From: Panorpa germanica
Taxonomy: Eukaryota; Arthropoda; Insecta; Mecoptera; Panorpidae
Length of the DNA: 64,000 nt
Direction: 5' to 3'
NCBI GenBank assembly: GCA_963678705.1
Contig: OY783222.1
Span: 12,905,730 to 12,969,729 of the forward strand
Shown here: positions 51,068 to 63,717 of the stretch, piece by piece
Numbering within the stretch: the stretch's first letter is position 1
Layout: each line of letters opens with the position of its first letter
Made by a program: the position numbers and the translations under genes
The notes under the pieces: generated by a model
What the model was told of the DNA's origin: nothing
What the model saw: only the letters and a program-made list of their open reading frames with translations
Database searches by the model: none

Positions 51068-53824
51068 ATGGACACGACAAAATTAATTATTTTAATTCAA
51101 GAACGAGAGTGTTTGTGGAATCAAAAAAATCCAGGTTATCACTCTAGAGATATTCAACGGCGTATTTGGGACGAAGTTGCTGAAGAGACGAACAACAACG
51201 GTGCGTATTTCAAACATTGTATTCATTTTATTAAAATTACATCGAACATATTGAATTAGTCACATACTTATGATTGCAGTAGCAAACAATTAATACAAAA
51301 ATTAGGTATTTATACTTTTTACAAAAGGGCACTCATTCAGAAATGTCTGATAAACAAATTTAAGGCCATACAAATGGCGTTTTGCATTTAACAAGAAATG
51401 TACTCGTTTACACGTATTTTGCTTAACGTACATAGTCGATGATAATCGGAAATAGCCGATAGTTCAGTTCTACATTCTAGAGCAGGGATGAACAACCTTA
51501 TCACAGAGGGCCAACTATAAATTTAAGCATTTTGTGCAGCTTGCATATAAAAATCGTAATAAAATATGAACACTAGGCTCTGTTAGGATCTAATAAAATA
51601 ACAACACAATAAAAAAGAATCAGTAATTTGATTGCCTTTTTTTTTATTTTAATAAAGAAATATTTATTTTGCAAGTTAAAATGTAAAGCTTTGATGGCCG
51701 CGCGCTGTTCATCCCTGTTATAAAGTGAACCAGAGATAATAGATTTCTAGGAGTGATAAGGCCCTCTCCGCACATGAGGCGACTGATTGCAAACCTTAGG
51801 CCTGTCGCAGTATGGCATCGTATTTAAGCGACGACGAATTCGATTGAATATTTAAGAGAGAACCAAGATCTTATTCAACTTGCTGACCTAGTTGAAGCCA
51901 GTTGAAGCAGGCTCCCAATTAGCTACCGCCCTATGGACTTTGGTTTAATAAAAACCGAAAATGATACAACTAATTAGCAAAATAAGTTAAATATTTTACA
52001 TACATGCAGCCGTCACCTCTCCCTACGGGTGACGTAAAAAAAGACAATAAATATTTTAGATAGTAATAGTTAATTTATAATATATTACAAATAAACATAA
52101 AAAAATTGAGCTCAAAATTGAAATATTTTAAAATTTTCCTTGAGGTGTCCTACTTTGCAGTGACATAGCTCCGTCCCTGTAAGACATACAAAAAAATATT
52201 GTACACCAAACTTGTAGGGAATTGAGTCCTCTATAAGTTTGATAATAACTTTTTATCATAGGAAACACTAGTAACGAGATATTGCTAAAAAACCGTTTTT
52301 GGCCGCCATTTTTCAGCCTTAACTTTAAAACATATTCAAAAATTAGAACTACCGGCCCTCATGTCATGTAAATGTCTAAAATTCCGGGGCTAAAGTACTT
52401 ACTGGACTAGTGGCTAGATTCAGTTCAGTGTGGGTTTAATAGGTCCTACACACAACCAGCATGGTTGACCAAAAGAAAGTGTCAATTCCCAGTAAACATT
52501 TTGGAGTCACTTTGCTTGCCATTCTATTGAAGATGCGTATGATTTTTTTGTCATGAAAGAGTTCATTTAGGCCGTCTGTACACGGGTCGACTGATTCCAA
52601 ATTAGTTGCGCAACAAAGTTTCCAACAAAAACGAAAAACGAGCCATGTCGAGCCGTGTTTTGTGACTATAGAATTTTAAAAAATAGCATAATAGGGGTTT
52701 TTATTGTGTCGTATTGTGGGGTATTTGTATGTATGTATGTATTTAAAGTATTGTATTGTATTGTATTACTCTTGAAAAGTATTTGTGCACATCTCTGTTC
52801 ATGATGTCATGCAACGTAATTGCCCTGCGACCTAGAAACACAGTCCTTTAAAACCAATTTGTTTCACACTAAATCGCCAGAATGTTCGTAATATGCTGTG
52901 TGTAAAACGGTAGCAGGACTTGACACGATTCTGTGTCCCAATAAGAGCGTCACTTTGAACCTTCCCTTTATCATGCTTCGAACCAATAACAGCATCCAGA
53001 ACGATAGAAAAAAATTGATATTATTATAATGCAAACCGCCTGAATGTAAAGGCGGGCTATGATACGACTAAGCTTTCTATTATCATTTTGTATTGCTGGT
53101 GGTCTCTTCATTCGATGAGAATTTCATGTGTATTTCCACCAGGCCACCAGGTTCTTCCATATATCTCTGCATGTTTATATCAACTTTATTATTAGCGATT
53201 AGAAGAAAATATCCAATAGATACCTGAAACAAACTTTTTACTTCAGTTCCAGATATTAAGAAGAAATGGAGAAGTCTACGAGATATATTCAGAAGAGAGT
53301 ATAAAAAAACAATTACATCGAAGTCTGGTGACTCGGGAGGAGAGTACATTCCTAAATGGCCCTTTTACAACATCATGATTTTCTTAAAAGATACAATGAC
53401 TACAAGAGAATTGAAAGGTAAGGCTGCATCTGAAGGAGATGAAGATGACGCCGATGAGCCAGATTCCGATCCTCTAAACGACTCCGCCCCTGATTATTAT
53501 GGTGAAATCGTACCACAAACCCAACAGCCTTCAACTTCCCGACGAGTTTTTAAGTCACCACTGAAGAAGAAGCCGAAGTGGTCAAAAGAAGTGTCTGATT
53601 TGGACGCCAAGCCTTTCGAAAACGATGAAGAGAACCAAAATGTTACAGGGAACACGGAAGACAGCGAAATGCGGTTCTTGATGAGTCTACATCCATTCCT
53701 TAAACAAATACCTCCTTCTCGTCAGTTGGCAGTGCGGGCAAATATCATGCAAGCTTTTATGAGTAATGAAGCCACTTCACAACATTCCTCAAACTCAAGA
53801 CAATCATCGGGTGATGAATGGTAA
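51068..53824 (+). CDS. MADF-BESS domain protein
   Basis: Two exons, 51068-51200 and 53247-53824; 236 aa. The MADF domain (about 5-95) is split by the intron: LIILIQERECLWNQKNPGYH, then IQRRIWDEVAEE, then (exon 2) VPDIKKKWRSLRDIFRREYK and KWPFYNIMIFL, the Myb/SANT-like helices with their aromatic positions. An acidic linker follows (EGDEDDADEPDSD), then a basic stretch KSPLKKKPKW. A BESS motif (about 188-222; RFLMSLHPFLKQIPPSRQLA) closes the protein with a Ser/Gln tail. This is the Adf-1-type architecture: nuclear DNA-binding by MADF and protein interaction by BESS. The family is expanded in insects and the target is unknown. The intron is packed with repeats and a copy of a JAK exon fragment. 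Confidence 0.92.
51483..51717. mobile_element. hAT-like MITE in the MADF intron
   Basis: Ends CAGGGATGAACAAC and (reverse complement) CAGGGATGAACAGC. Flanks TTCTAGAG and TTATAAAG match at 6 of 8 positions, a decayed 8-bp duplication. 235 bp. Confidence 0.7.
51799..51841. mobile_element. Lone Harbinger-like terminal repeat
   Basis: TTA then GGCCTGTCGCAGTATGG, continuing TATTTAAGCGACG, matches the left end of the element at 17109. No partner end follows. It directly abuts the JAK exon fragment. Confidence 0.65.
51847..51952 (+). pseudogene. Duplicated fragment of hop pseudokinase exon 11
   Basis: About 105 bp matching 43546-43640 almost base for base (TTAAGAGAGAACCAAGATC, GGCTCCCAATTAGCTAC, TATGGACTTTGGT). 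It has a 9-bp internal duplication (GTTGAAGCCA GTTGAAGC) that shifts the frame. Similarity runs past the splice donor into the intron (AATAAAAA), so the copy is DNA-derived, not retroposed. Confidence 0.9.
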
Positions 53825-54449
53825 AGTGAATGATCATCTTCAGTCCAAGCTCTTCTGAACCTACGCACCTAACCTACATTTGTTAGTGTGAGTTATTGGG
53901 ATTTTTAGAATTACGAACAATTTGGAAAATGTACTTGTAAAAAGAGAGTCCTTTTTTGTAATTCCTAATAATAAGTATGATTGTAAATTTAACGTTTATT
54001 TTGTTTTTCTGAAATATATTAAAGGTTTAAAATATTTTGCATTTCAATTATTTTTCACTTAACCATTACAGCTAAATATATTCAATGGGCTTGTCAACCA
54101 ATTCATTTCTAGCGGGTATTTTAAATCAATAGGAAAACGCAATATTTCGGTGACATTTGGCAAATATTTTGTAAAGTGCATCAGATTTATATTAGATTAT
54201 TGTGAAAAAACAAAAATAATCTCGATTACTAATTTCTTCTGTAACGTCATATGCAAAGTTAGCAGAAAAATCAAAACTGAAATTCCACATACTCGTATAA
54301 TTAACTATCCCCGTTAACTTGTAATAATTATATTAATTGTGTATCTTTCGGCTTTACAATCTACAGTATTATATTTCTTAATACATTTCATTCCTACATA
54401 AATTCAAACTTAAACTATTCCAGACTTTTACTACTTCCAAAAGTACTTT
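53825..54449. other. MADF gene 3' flank
   Basis: 3' UTR followed by AT-rich sequence. 54120-54175 resembles 57843-57900 (AACGCAATAT, TCGGTG, ATTTGGCA), an old unclassified repeat. Confidence 0.5.
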
Positions 54450-55370
54450 CTGTTTTTTCTTCACTTGACTATCTCTCTTCATGTTCCTTCATTCTCACCA
54501 TTACCTTCTTCTCCTTCCGTATCTCCGTCTCTCACATCTTACCTTTTCATTATCCTTCCTCCCTTGTATCTTCATTTTCACTTCCCCTGCCTTTTACCTC
54601 CTCCATCCATTTTATTCCACTCTCTTTTCCTTTTAGTATTTCTATCAGTTGGTTTTGGTTTTCCACTCTCTTCTTGCACCTGTTCTTGCTGTGATACAGC
54701 GTTTCCTCCTCCCTGTCACACACACTGTAGCGTTCTCTTCTACAGTTCCCTAATACTTTCGGCCCCTCTCTTCATTCCGCAGTCTAAATCTAGCGATCAT
54801 TTTCACATTCTTTCCCATTTGTTTTCCAGGTACCATGGTAGTCTCTTCGCCCGTAGTGTTCTGTATCCTGTGTTATATCTTCCTCATCCTCTCCTGTTAC
54901 TGAATCTTTACGTTTCTTTCCTTTGTCATATTTCTCACCTCCCTGTCCTCTTCCCTCAGTCTTTCTACTTACGGCACTGCTATCCCTCTACCTTCATAAG
55001 ACCTTCTTCCATTTTGTCTCCCCTCTCTTAGTTATTTGCTCCAGCACCAATCTCACCTTCGTTCTGCGTTCTTGACTTTTTTTCCCATCTCATCCTTCTG
55101 CCTCTATTCTCAGGATATTCCTTTTTACTCTTTCCATAACCAAATAGCCCGGAATACACTTGTCTGTTCCACGTGCCCATTTTATATATTTTTCTTGTTC
55201 TGCCTTCAACTTTATCCGTTCCTTCCAACCCCATATTTCCACTCCATACATCTTCATGCCCCTTCCAATCTGTTGAACATCCATACCCTTTTCTTTACAT
55301 CCATTCCAAAAATCTTCTCCCCCGTTCCCCATACCCTTCCCATCACCGCATCACCGTCAACTTTTAAATA
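54450..55370 (-). mobile_element. LINE 3' half, decayed
   Basis: Pyrimidine-rich on +, so coding-like on the minus strand. At 55332-55090 it reads KMYGVEIWGWKERIKL, IKWARGTDKCIPGYLVMERV, the region after the reverse transcriptase in LINEs typical of ants and wasps, followed with frameshifts by Arg/Glu-rich sequence. Complements the 5' piece at 5826-7020 but is a separate insertion. Confidence 0.75.
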
Positions 55371-55950
55371 TTTAAAAAAATGAAAACGCCAATATACATA
55401 TACTAATCTATATTTTAATTAAAGATTTGAAAAAGAACAACTCTTAAAAAATGAGTTCACAAGTCTATTATCTTCAGTGGCATTTGTTAATTGTCGACAT
55501 AATCAGAATTGCCTACTATTACCCCCTATCTCGGAACAACACATTTATGTATTAATGACTATTGTTTATGAAATACAATAAAAACTCATTTTTTAAGTGA
55601 AGTTTTTTTAGTTTTAGATTTAAATAAATTTTTTTTTAACGTCCTAAAGTTTAACTCAAAAAAAAGATCTTTTACCGATTTTATTTTTATTAAATTTGTA
55701 TAACAATTCAAGCCTTTTTTATAACTAGAGAATCAGTGAAAAGTGATTTTTGATTAATCAATAAAATCATGTACGTTATTTTTAAAATAATATAAAATAA
55801 ATAATATTTGTAAAATAATTATATTATCCAATATTTCATGTCCAAACTTTTAATAAATAAGGCAAATAATTGAATAGTTGCATTCTTACAAAAAAAAAAT
55901 CGAATCTTCCAGTGTTGGAGATCGATTCGCGAGATCAATCCATTGCTTTA

Positions 55951-56586
55951 ATGGGCTTGTGTCCTCATTTTTTAGTGGTCGATTTTTCAATTGTTGATTG
56001 AAATTGATGTTAATAAATGTGTATTGGCGTGTCTATTTTATTAAATATCTAAGTATTGACGGAGATATAGCAATTAAAAGTTTGAATTGTAGTTTTAGCG
56101 CTAGAAATGGTCGGCCATATTTGTATGACGTGAAATGCATTTTAACGTCAGTTATTTGTTGAGTAGGTCAGTGCTGTGGTAATGTTTTGTAGCTGTTGGT
56201 AGTCAAATAATCAAGTCAAGTCAAAGAATAATAAGTTTTTATTTTATTTAACATAATGGCAGACATAATATTGGAATTTGAGTGTTCCTTGAAATAGCTG
56301 TAAATAATATTTGATATTTTGATATATAAATACATATAGCAGAGATTTATGAGCTGTAAGGTTGGTAACCTTATTCAAGGATTGTGATGTCACATGCACT
56401 TGGAATGTGTACAACGTTGATTCCTTTTAATAATTAAAGAGACAAAATGATTTTTTTAATTGTTAATATCTCTTAACATGTAAGGAGTTATTAAAAAATA
56501 ATTGAACATTTGAGGTTCTAGTAACCCACTTTATCAATATATAGTACACTTTTATAAAAATTAAGACATAGGACACAAGCCCATTC
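55951..56586 (+). mobile_element. MITE family A, copy 7 (near complete)
   Basis: AATGGGCTTGTGTCC to GGACACAAGCCCATT. It has split another small element whose halves flank it: 55890-55950 with GAGATCGATTCG, and 56587-56635 with AATCGATCTCAGATCCC. Confidence 0.9.
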
Positions 56587-56639
56587 GATTAAAAAAGTCG
56601 ATTGTCCGATTAATCGATCTCAGATCCCATCCCTAATTT

Positions 56640-58140
56640 AGGGTACCCTACTAGTCTATTTTATTATATACACAAACCTGGTATATACATTTATTATTAC
56701 TTTGAATCTTAATATGCATCTAATTTTGTAACTGTTTGACGAATTTTCAAACACCTATTTAAGTTGGAGATAAGTCGGACATTTAAAAGTTGGAGATTCG
56801 GATCAGCAGCTCGACCTCGACATATGATGTTACAAGTTAATGGACACTTACCAAGCTTGTTTCATATTTTGCGCCATTACTTACTAATTTGTATAAAAAT
56901 CAACGTCAATAATAAATAGAGTTTGAATTTAACGTCAACGTCAAATTTGTGGAATAACTTATAAGATACCCAATTTATAGAAATATGTTAGTCTCAACAA
57001 AATTTGCTGTGAAATCAATTTATGAACTCATATTATTTATTGCGGTATCATGCGGTATAGATATAGTATTTAAATAAAAAATAGCATTGATTTTAATTTA
57101 TATTTTATTATATAATTACTGTTACAAAAATATATATTTCAATTATTAAAACCTAATATTGTTATATTTTCACCATCAACTTCTAATTTTCATTTATTAT
57201 AAAATTGTTAAGAAATCAGTCTCACTCACTGATTTCAGTTTTAAATCTTAAATGTAAGTTTCAGCTTGTGAACTCATACGTCGTTTGTCAGTAATATACT
57301 TTATTAGATAAAATTCTTTTTATTTCATAAGAGATAACCTACATTTACGGTTAAAACATTAATTAATATTAAAAATCAGCATTAATGTTCATTGTTAATT
57401 ATTTAACATCGAGATGTTTATTCTGCCACTTATTCAACTGGTTTTCTTTTGGATTATAATATTTATCGTTTAGTTATTCTAATATCACGTTTGATTTTCC
57501 TTTTTTTAAACTAAAATTGAAATATAAATTATTTTATTTTAAAAAATTTTTCGTATATATTTAAGATAGTTCACTATTAAAATCACTTTTCTATAAAATA
57601 TTATATAGATAAAATATTATGTTAATATAAGTTTCCTTAAGGATTTTAATAAAGGAAATTAATTAATTTAATTACAAAATTTAAAATGTACCAGCTCTGA
57701 AACGATATAATAATTAATGCAAAACTTAAAAAGGAAATCGTTTTAACGTATATTTCGAGAACGGTTCAATAAATTTTAAAATTAGGATAAACAAATAGGA
57801 AATCCTTGACTGCTTTTTTGATAGTTTTACCTAAACATTTAAAATCAACTAAAAAAACGCAATATATCGGTGGTATTTGGCAGATATTGTGTTTCATTAC
57901 TAACCTCAGAGTTTGTACTTTAGATTAAAATAAAAATGTAACCACTTTTCATGGAAATAATGCGTTTTTGAATTGACTTAAAATGACCACCGCTCTTGTT
58001 GCAAAGACCGTATATGAAACAAATTTCATGGATAATTTAAATATGTGCATAAACATTTAAATTAATAATTAAGCTACCTGTTTAAACAATATAATATAGA
58101 GCTTATAATTAATATTGCACATAAATGTTTGTTATATATA
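56640..58140. other. AT-rich repeat-derived intergenic DNA
   Basis: No gene seen. 57555-57850 shares blocks with GPS2 intron 5 at 23280-23520 (ATTTAAGATAGTTCACTA, ACCAGCTCTG, TTGACTG), defining an old dispersed repeat. Confidence 0.5.
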
Positions 58141-58772
58141 TAATGGGCTTGTGTCCTATATCTTAATTTCTGTAAAACTGTACTATATATTGATTATGTG
58201 GGTTACTAGAACCTCAAATGTCCAATTATTTTTTAATAACTCATTATATGTTAAGAGATATTAACAATTAAAAAAGTCATTTTGTCTCTTTAATTATTAA
58301 AGGGATTCAACGTTGTACACATTCCAAATGCATGTGACATCACAAGCGCTGCCAACCTTACAGCTCATAAATCTCTACTATATGTATTTATATATCAAAA
58401 TATCAAATATTATTTACAGCTATTTCAAGGAACAATAAAATTTCAATATTATGTCTGCCGTAGCAGGGTTATATAAAATAACAACTTATTATTCTTTCAC
58501 TTGACTTGATTATTTGACTACCAACAGCTACTAAACATTACCACAGCACTGACCTACTTAACAAATAACTGACGTTAAAATGCATTTCACGTCATAAAAA
58601 TATGGCCGACCATTTCTAGCGCTAAAACTACAATTCAAATTTTTAATTGCTATATCTCCATCAACATTTAGATTTTTAATAAAATAGACACGCTAATACA
58701 CATTTATTAACATCAATTTCCATCAACAATTTAAAAATCGACCACTAAAAAATGAGGACACAAGCCCATTGA
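58141..58772 (-). mobile_element. MITE family A, copy 8 (complete)
   Basis: AATGGGCTTGTGTCC at the left and GGACACAAGCCCATT at the right, reversed relative to copies 5-7. About 630 bp. The internal order of blocks is intact, so this is a good reference copy. Confidence 0.92.
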
Positions 58773-59114
58773 AAGTTCATTTAATTAATAATAAACTTAA
58801 AGACGTTTCCGTGATACAATGTGATTCAAAAGTTGTGTTGCATCGAACTAACCATCAATCATTTTTGATTATTTATATATAGGCATACAATATACATCTA
58901 TATCAATATTATTAGATGATTTATTTGTTTCTTCATTAAAAATAAAAAAAAACTGATGTACCTGCACGTAACATATATTTGCCTTTGCAAATGATTCGAA
59001 CTTTGATTAAATTTATCTCGAGTTAGAAGCTATTCCAATAACTTTTACTAAGATGAGGCTTATAGCACGACAACTTAATTCTAGATACAAAATACGAAAA
59101 GTTAAATTATTTGC

Positions 59115-59551
59115 AATTGGGTTGTGAACAATATATGAATTTCTATAAAACTGACCTATATATTGATAACATTGATCATCATGACTTCAAGCGTCTAATT
59201 ATTTTTTAAATTTATTAACGTTTGAAGTAGTCATTTTTGACCAATTAAATCATTAAAGGGATAAACATTTACAAAACATTCCAAACCTATTAACTTCATA
59301 TCCTTTCATACCTTCTTCCCTTTTATAATTTGCCATCTTTTAAACAACAGAGTGCAAAAAGAGATGCATAATCAAACATTAGACATTCTACTTACAGCTG
59401 TCAACCGAAATCAAAATTTTAAATAGCTAAATCTCCGTCAATTTTTAGTTATCTAATTAAATAAAAACGCCTATATACATATATTAACCTATATTTCAAT
59501 AAAAAAAAATTAAAAAATGACTTCTAAAAAATTAGTTCATATTCCAATTGT
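59115..59551 (-). mobile_element. Diverged relative of MITE family A
   Basis: Ends CAATTGGGTTGTGAACAAT and GTTCATATTCCAATTG, with family A-like interior (CTGACCTATATATTGATAA, AAATCTCCGTCAA). Probably an older subfamily. A similar partial copy is at about 7690-7860. Confidence 0.6.
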
Positions 59552-59708
59552 AACATTAAGTAGAAAAAATCAGAGCGGTTATTGTCTTAGACCTAAAATG
59601 ATTATTGGTCCATCGAATACTACTACCAATATATATATATACAATAGTCTCAATTAAATTGACTAGAATTCTACGAGTAATATACATATTATTTTAAATT
59701 AGATTATT

Positions 59709-62700
59709 TTAAGCTTGCGTTGCGAAACGGTCATTTTCTTCATCATTTTCAACATTTATGGAATACTCTGGTGCTTGGTTAATGGGGGTAGTGTCATCAG
59801 GCTTTGGAGACTTGGTCTGCATGATATATATCGTTCTGTAAGTAAGAATGTGTTCAGGTAAAACAAATTAATGAAGGCCCATTTCACAAATTTGTGTAGA
59901 ACATACTCGTTTTCTAAACCTAACTAACTTTAAACTTTCTAATTTTATACCTTCTAACTTTACTAATAACCAAACGAAACTGTTAACGACCAAAAAGTGG
60001 TGCCGTTGTTAATAACATTTTTTCTGTATATTATTGAAAAACCTTATTGTTGGAAATACTATCGTTAACTTAACGATTACGTGTATCGCTAAAATAAGTT
60101 AGCGAATTTAGTTACAGGAAATTTCTTTCAAAAATTAAATGATATCATATTTTTACTTACATAAACATAACTACACTGATAAGATAGATTCCAGCCGTCA
60201 ACAGATTGAAAGCTCCAGGAAATGTAGTTAAAGTTGCCTTATATAATGCTGTGTACATTGGGCCTGCAGCTAAAGGTGACAGAGCTTCTGCAGTAGTTGC
60301 TAAAGAGTAAGCCTTACCGACATCCGCACTAGTGGCTACCTTTGCTAGAAGTGCCCGCGCCATGGGGCTGAAAACACCTCGGAGAAGTGTAATTGCTGAA
60401 CCTAATATAATTAAAATCATCATTAATCAATTTAATCTAAGCACAACTATCTAGAAATGTGTCTCCAAAGCACTTAATGCGGAAAATTAGCGGAACAGCG
60501 GATAAATAAACTTTTCTAACTAATTTGGATGTGCTGACTCCGAATATTTTATTTATCAGTCTCAGTTTTGATTATTTACGATTACATATTAAAAAATGAC
60601 AAGTAAAATCGTTTTATTTTTTGCAATATCTTTTTACCACTGGGTCCTAAAATAAAAATAGTTTTTTATTATTATAATGTTCCAGGTGTATATTTATTTG
60701 TTTATATGTTTATGCGATTCGTATGGTGGCTCGAAAACGGTTCCGCGCATTTTCTTGAAAATTGTCTATTTCGTCGAGAAAAAAATTCTAAAACTTTTGG
60801 CGTCCTCGGATTTTCCCCTGAATTTTGCAAAAATTAAAAAAAAAATTTTACTTTTTGTTCTATAAACTTTTAATTCATAAAAGATAGAAAGCTGAAATTT
60901 GGCATGTGTATACGGTGTTAAATACAAACAATTTTTGAAAATTATAAATTGAAAAATTGGATGAGGGAGCCCACTAGGAAACTTTGGAGAAAACTCAAAT
61001 TTTGGATTACATAATAATGAAATATTTTATTAAAGAATATGTAAAATAAATATGGAACGAGTTAAATAAATATTTCAACTTAAAAATGGAAGTAAAATTT
61101 GAAATGAAATTCAATTTACACACAAAAGACAGTTGTCACTTGCGAAGGGGATAAACTCTAGTAGTTATTATAAAGCTGATTTACGACTCAATTACTATAT
61201 CTGACAGATATTAAGCTGCACAATGTAAGACAATGAGTACATGCGCTTTGAATATTGCCCATATCTCTTAAGCCTATTATAATATATAAACATATCACAT
61301 ATCACACTCAAATTGGCCAGAAAAGTTTATTTAGCTGATTCTCCGTCTATTTGCCTCTTTCTATCTCAATTCTAAATTTTAAGCATAGCCTATTTTAATA
61401 ATACGAACCTAAATACATGTGCCACGTAGCAGTTGCAGCCGCCCTGATGAGTACTTCCACCATGGCAGATATTAGTCCAATAATACATAATGCAGTTGCA
61501 GAGATTCGGAAAAACTTGTGGAGGAGATACATTCCTACAATGGTTCCCAGAACCGAGACAATAATGCCTATACTGTTAAATCTGTAGAAATATACATTTG
61601 AATTATTAAAAGGCAATTACATCACTATGATATTATTTCTCTTATGGTACGTACGTCGTATACTCTGCAAGTGTCCAATGAAGCTGCTCTCGGACAAAGA
61701 GATAGTTGACGTCTGATCCTCCGTATAAGACAAGCACCGAAGTGCCCAATGCAAAAGTAACCATCCAAAGAATAGCGCGGTTGTATCCATCACGCTTCTT
61801 TAAGCAAACTGTAAATAAGACCACGATATGGGAGCAGTCAAATAAAGCCCTGAACCTTGACTGAAAATTAAGGAAAAGTAATTTAATTCAGTCTGTAGTT
61901 AACAGCAGGATAAGTCTAATCCAAACGTGATATTACCTTTCCTTGTGGTATATTTTTGACAGTTTCATTCATAGTAAACCAAACATAACAAAAACCAAAA
62001 AGTATAGAGGACAATGCTACGCCATAAACTGCTAAATAACCACAATGTTTGTATAAGGGTCCTGTAACTATTAAACCAAAGAAGAGGCCGATGAAAATAG
62101 CAGCTTCCATCAAACTCATTCTAAAAAATAAATGTTAGGTTTCTATAAAGCAATATATAATATTATGAGAATTCTTCTTTGTAGTATCTTACCTTAACGC
62201 TCGTTTTTCTTCCTCACAATGATCTGTGAGGAATCCGAAGATTCCAGTGATAAAAGCCCCAGTTCCACCAGATAATGCCAGTGGAATATACGCCACCAGA
62301 AACCAGTAAGGATTAACATCTGGGAGCAGCCAAATTATGAGGAAAATTCCCATGTATAACGAAGCGTATCCTTTAAAAATATATAGATGTCTTGATCTTC
62401 GTTCATTCAAAAAATTAAAAATCTTGTATAACATATTGTAGGTTATTGAAGAGAAGAAAATTACCTAACAAAGGTGACAGGACTAATGGTTTTCGTCCAT
62501 AAATATCAGACCAGGGTCCAACAAAAAAACTAACAATAGCGGGAGGCAAAGCTTCTGTGATGGATGAAATTAACATAAACGATGCTACTGCTGGTTGTAT
62601 TATCTGCTCCAGGTCCTCGATCTCTTTTGAAGCATTTGCTGTCCCCAAAAGAGCGCAGTCGGTTTTGTTGAAATCCATAGATATACATGTTCGGTAGATT

Positions 62701-62722
62701 ACTTGGTTTGAAAATACTGTAC
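59709..62722 (-). CDS. SLC46-type major facilitator transporter, 5' incomplete
   Basis: Exons on the minus strand: 62722-62465, 62370-62193, 62120-61937, 61860-61655, 61581-61409, 60401-60161, 59835-59709 (TAA); about 455 residues, all phases consistent. Resembles the proton-coupled folate transporter/SLC46 family of plasma- or lysosomal-membrane solute carriers. Evidence: NQVIYRTC after the first helix, the MFS loop motif GPWSDIYGRKPLV, a series of hydrophobic helices (YMGIFLIIWLL, AAIFIGLFFGLIVTGPLY, SVLGTIVGMYLLHKFF), and LLAKVATSADVGKAYSL in the second half. The tail is short and acidic. The first exon, which should carry the start and TM1, was not found in the remaining 1.3 kb; an LTR retrotransposon starts 248 bp upstream. 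The substrate cannot be assigned; animal SLC46 proteins carry folates and related conjugates. Confidence 0.88.
60670..61165. mobile_element. Repeat family B, copy 3
   Basis: Starts ATTATTATAATGTTCCAGG and ends near ATAAACTCTAGTA. Shorter than copies 1 and 2 by an internal deletion. In the SLC46 intron between 61409 and 60401. Confidence 0.72.
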
Positions 62723-62969
62723 CTTGAACAAACAATAAAAATGTATTTTTTGTTTAATTAGTCTGTATTTAAGTGATTCATTAGACACATTTAGAAATTA
62801 CAGTTGTAATTAAATATTAAGATTCATCAAGAATTTTTTCGAAATTTTATTAAAATGATAAGTTATTTTCTCATCAACTGTTTTTATAGATTTATTTAAA
62901 ATTCCCTTGTTACAGATAGTCCCATGTATATTCATAAAATTTATAAATTATGCATCAGATATAGGTTAT

Positions 62970-63717
62970 TGTTGTAAGTACGCATATGTCGCACTTACCT
63001 TTTATTTTTAATGATATTAAATGTTAATTATGTAATAGAATTATATTATGTAAACAGTTTTTGTATTAGTATTAAGATTGTAAAGAATAATTATTTAAGT
63101 TTAGCGCTTATAAATATTGTCTCTGGTTTGTGGAGATTAATATTGATTTAATGCTGGTAATTCAGTATTGGCGTTCTGTGATGTGAAATAAATTATTATA
63201 TATTAAATTGCACAAGACGCTGAAAGCCAGTCTTCTCCTGAGTCTCAAAGCAAGCATTACTATTCGCAACTTCGTACGTATTGAATAGTGAGCACATTTC
63301 AACTATTAATTAAATTATAACACTATAGAATTACATTTTGTTTTATATCTGTCATCTTCGTTAATCTAATAAAATACTATTGTAATTAAGTAAGCAGATA
63401 TAATATTACAACGAATAAATGATATATTTTAATAAAAGTGTTTGTATTAATAGTAATAAAAAGATACTAATTGTTCAACCGTCGCATGTCGCAACGAGGT
63501 TACTTTAGACCGCTCAAGTATTCTCTAATTGCAACAATACACCGTCTGAACAAGAATCCTTATTAATCATCTTAAGAAAGATATTCGATTACTACTGTAA
63601 TTGGTGTTGGAAGTCGTCAACTGAAGAATCTACTACCAGAAGCTAGCATCCCTGCAGAATGTACTAGTAAGCTGAGTAATCTCCTCCAGAACGACAATAC
63701 GACCCAATTTTACAACA
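62970..63717 (+). mobile_element. 5' LTR of an LTR retrotransposon
   Basis: 748 bp bounded by the short inverted termini TGTTGTAA and TTACAACA. Contains AATAAA near 63188. Followed at once by TTGGTGTCAGGTGGGG, which fits a tRNA primer-binding site (complementary to a tRNA 3' end in CCA). The matching 3' LTR lies beyond the window. Confidence 0.75.

Noticed and set aside
54465..55383. Plus-strand open frame of 188 codons and a neighbouring 115-codon frame
   Set aside because: Low-complexity Ser/Pro/Leu/Phe translation of pyrimidine-rich DNA; the minus strand carries LINE protein similarity instead.
62970..63060. First coding exon of the SLC46 gene just upstream, using a GGTAAGTG donor on the minus strand near 62999
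   Set aside because: The frame needed for that donor meets a stop without an ATG, and the donor lies inside the LTR.
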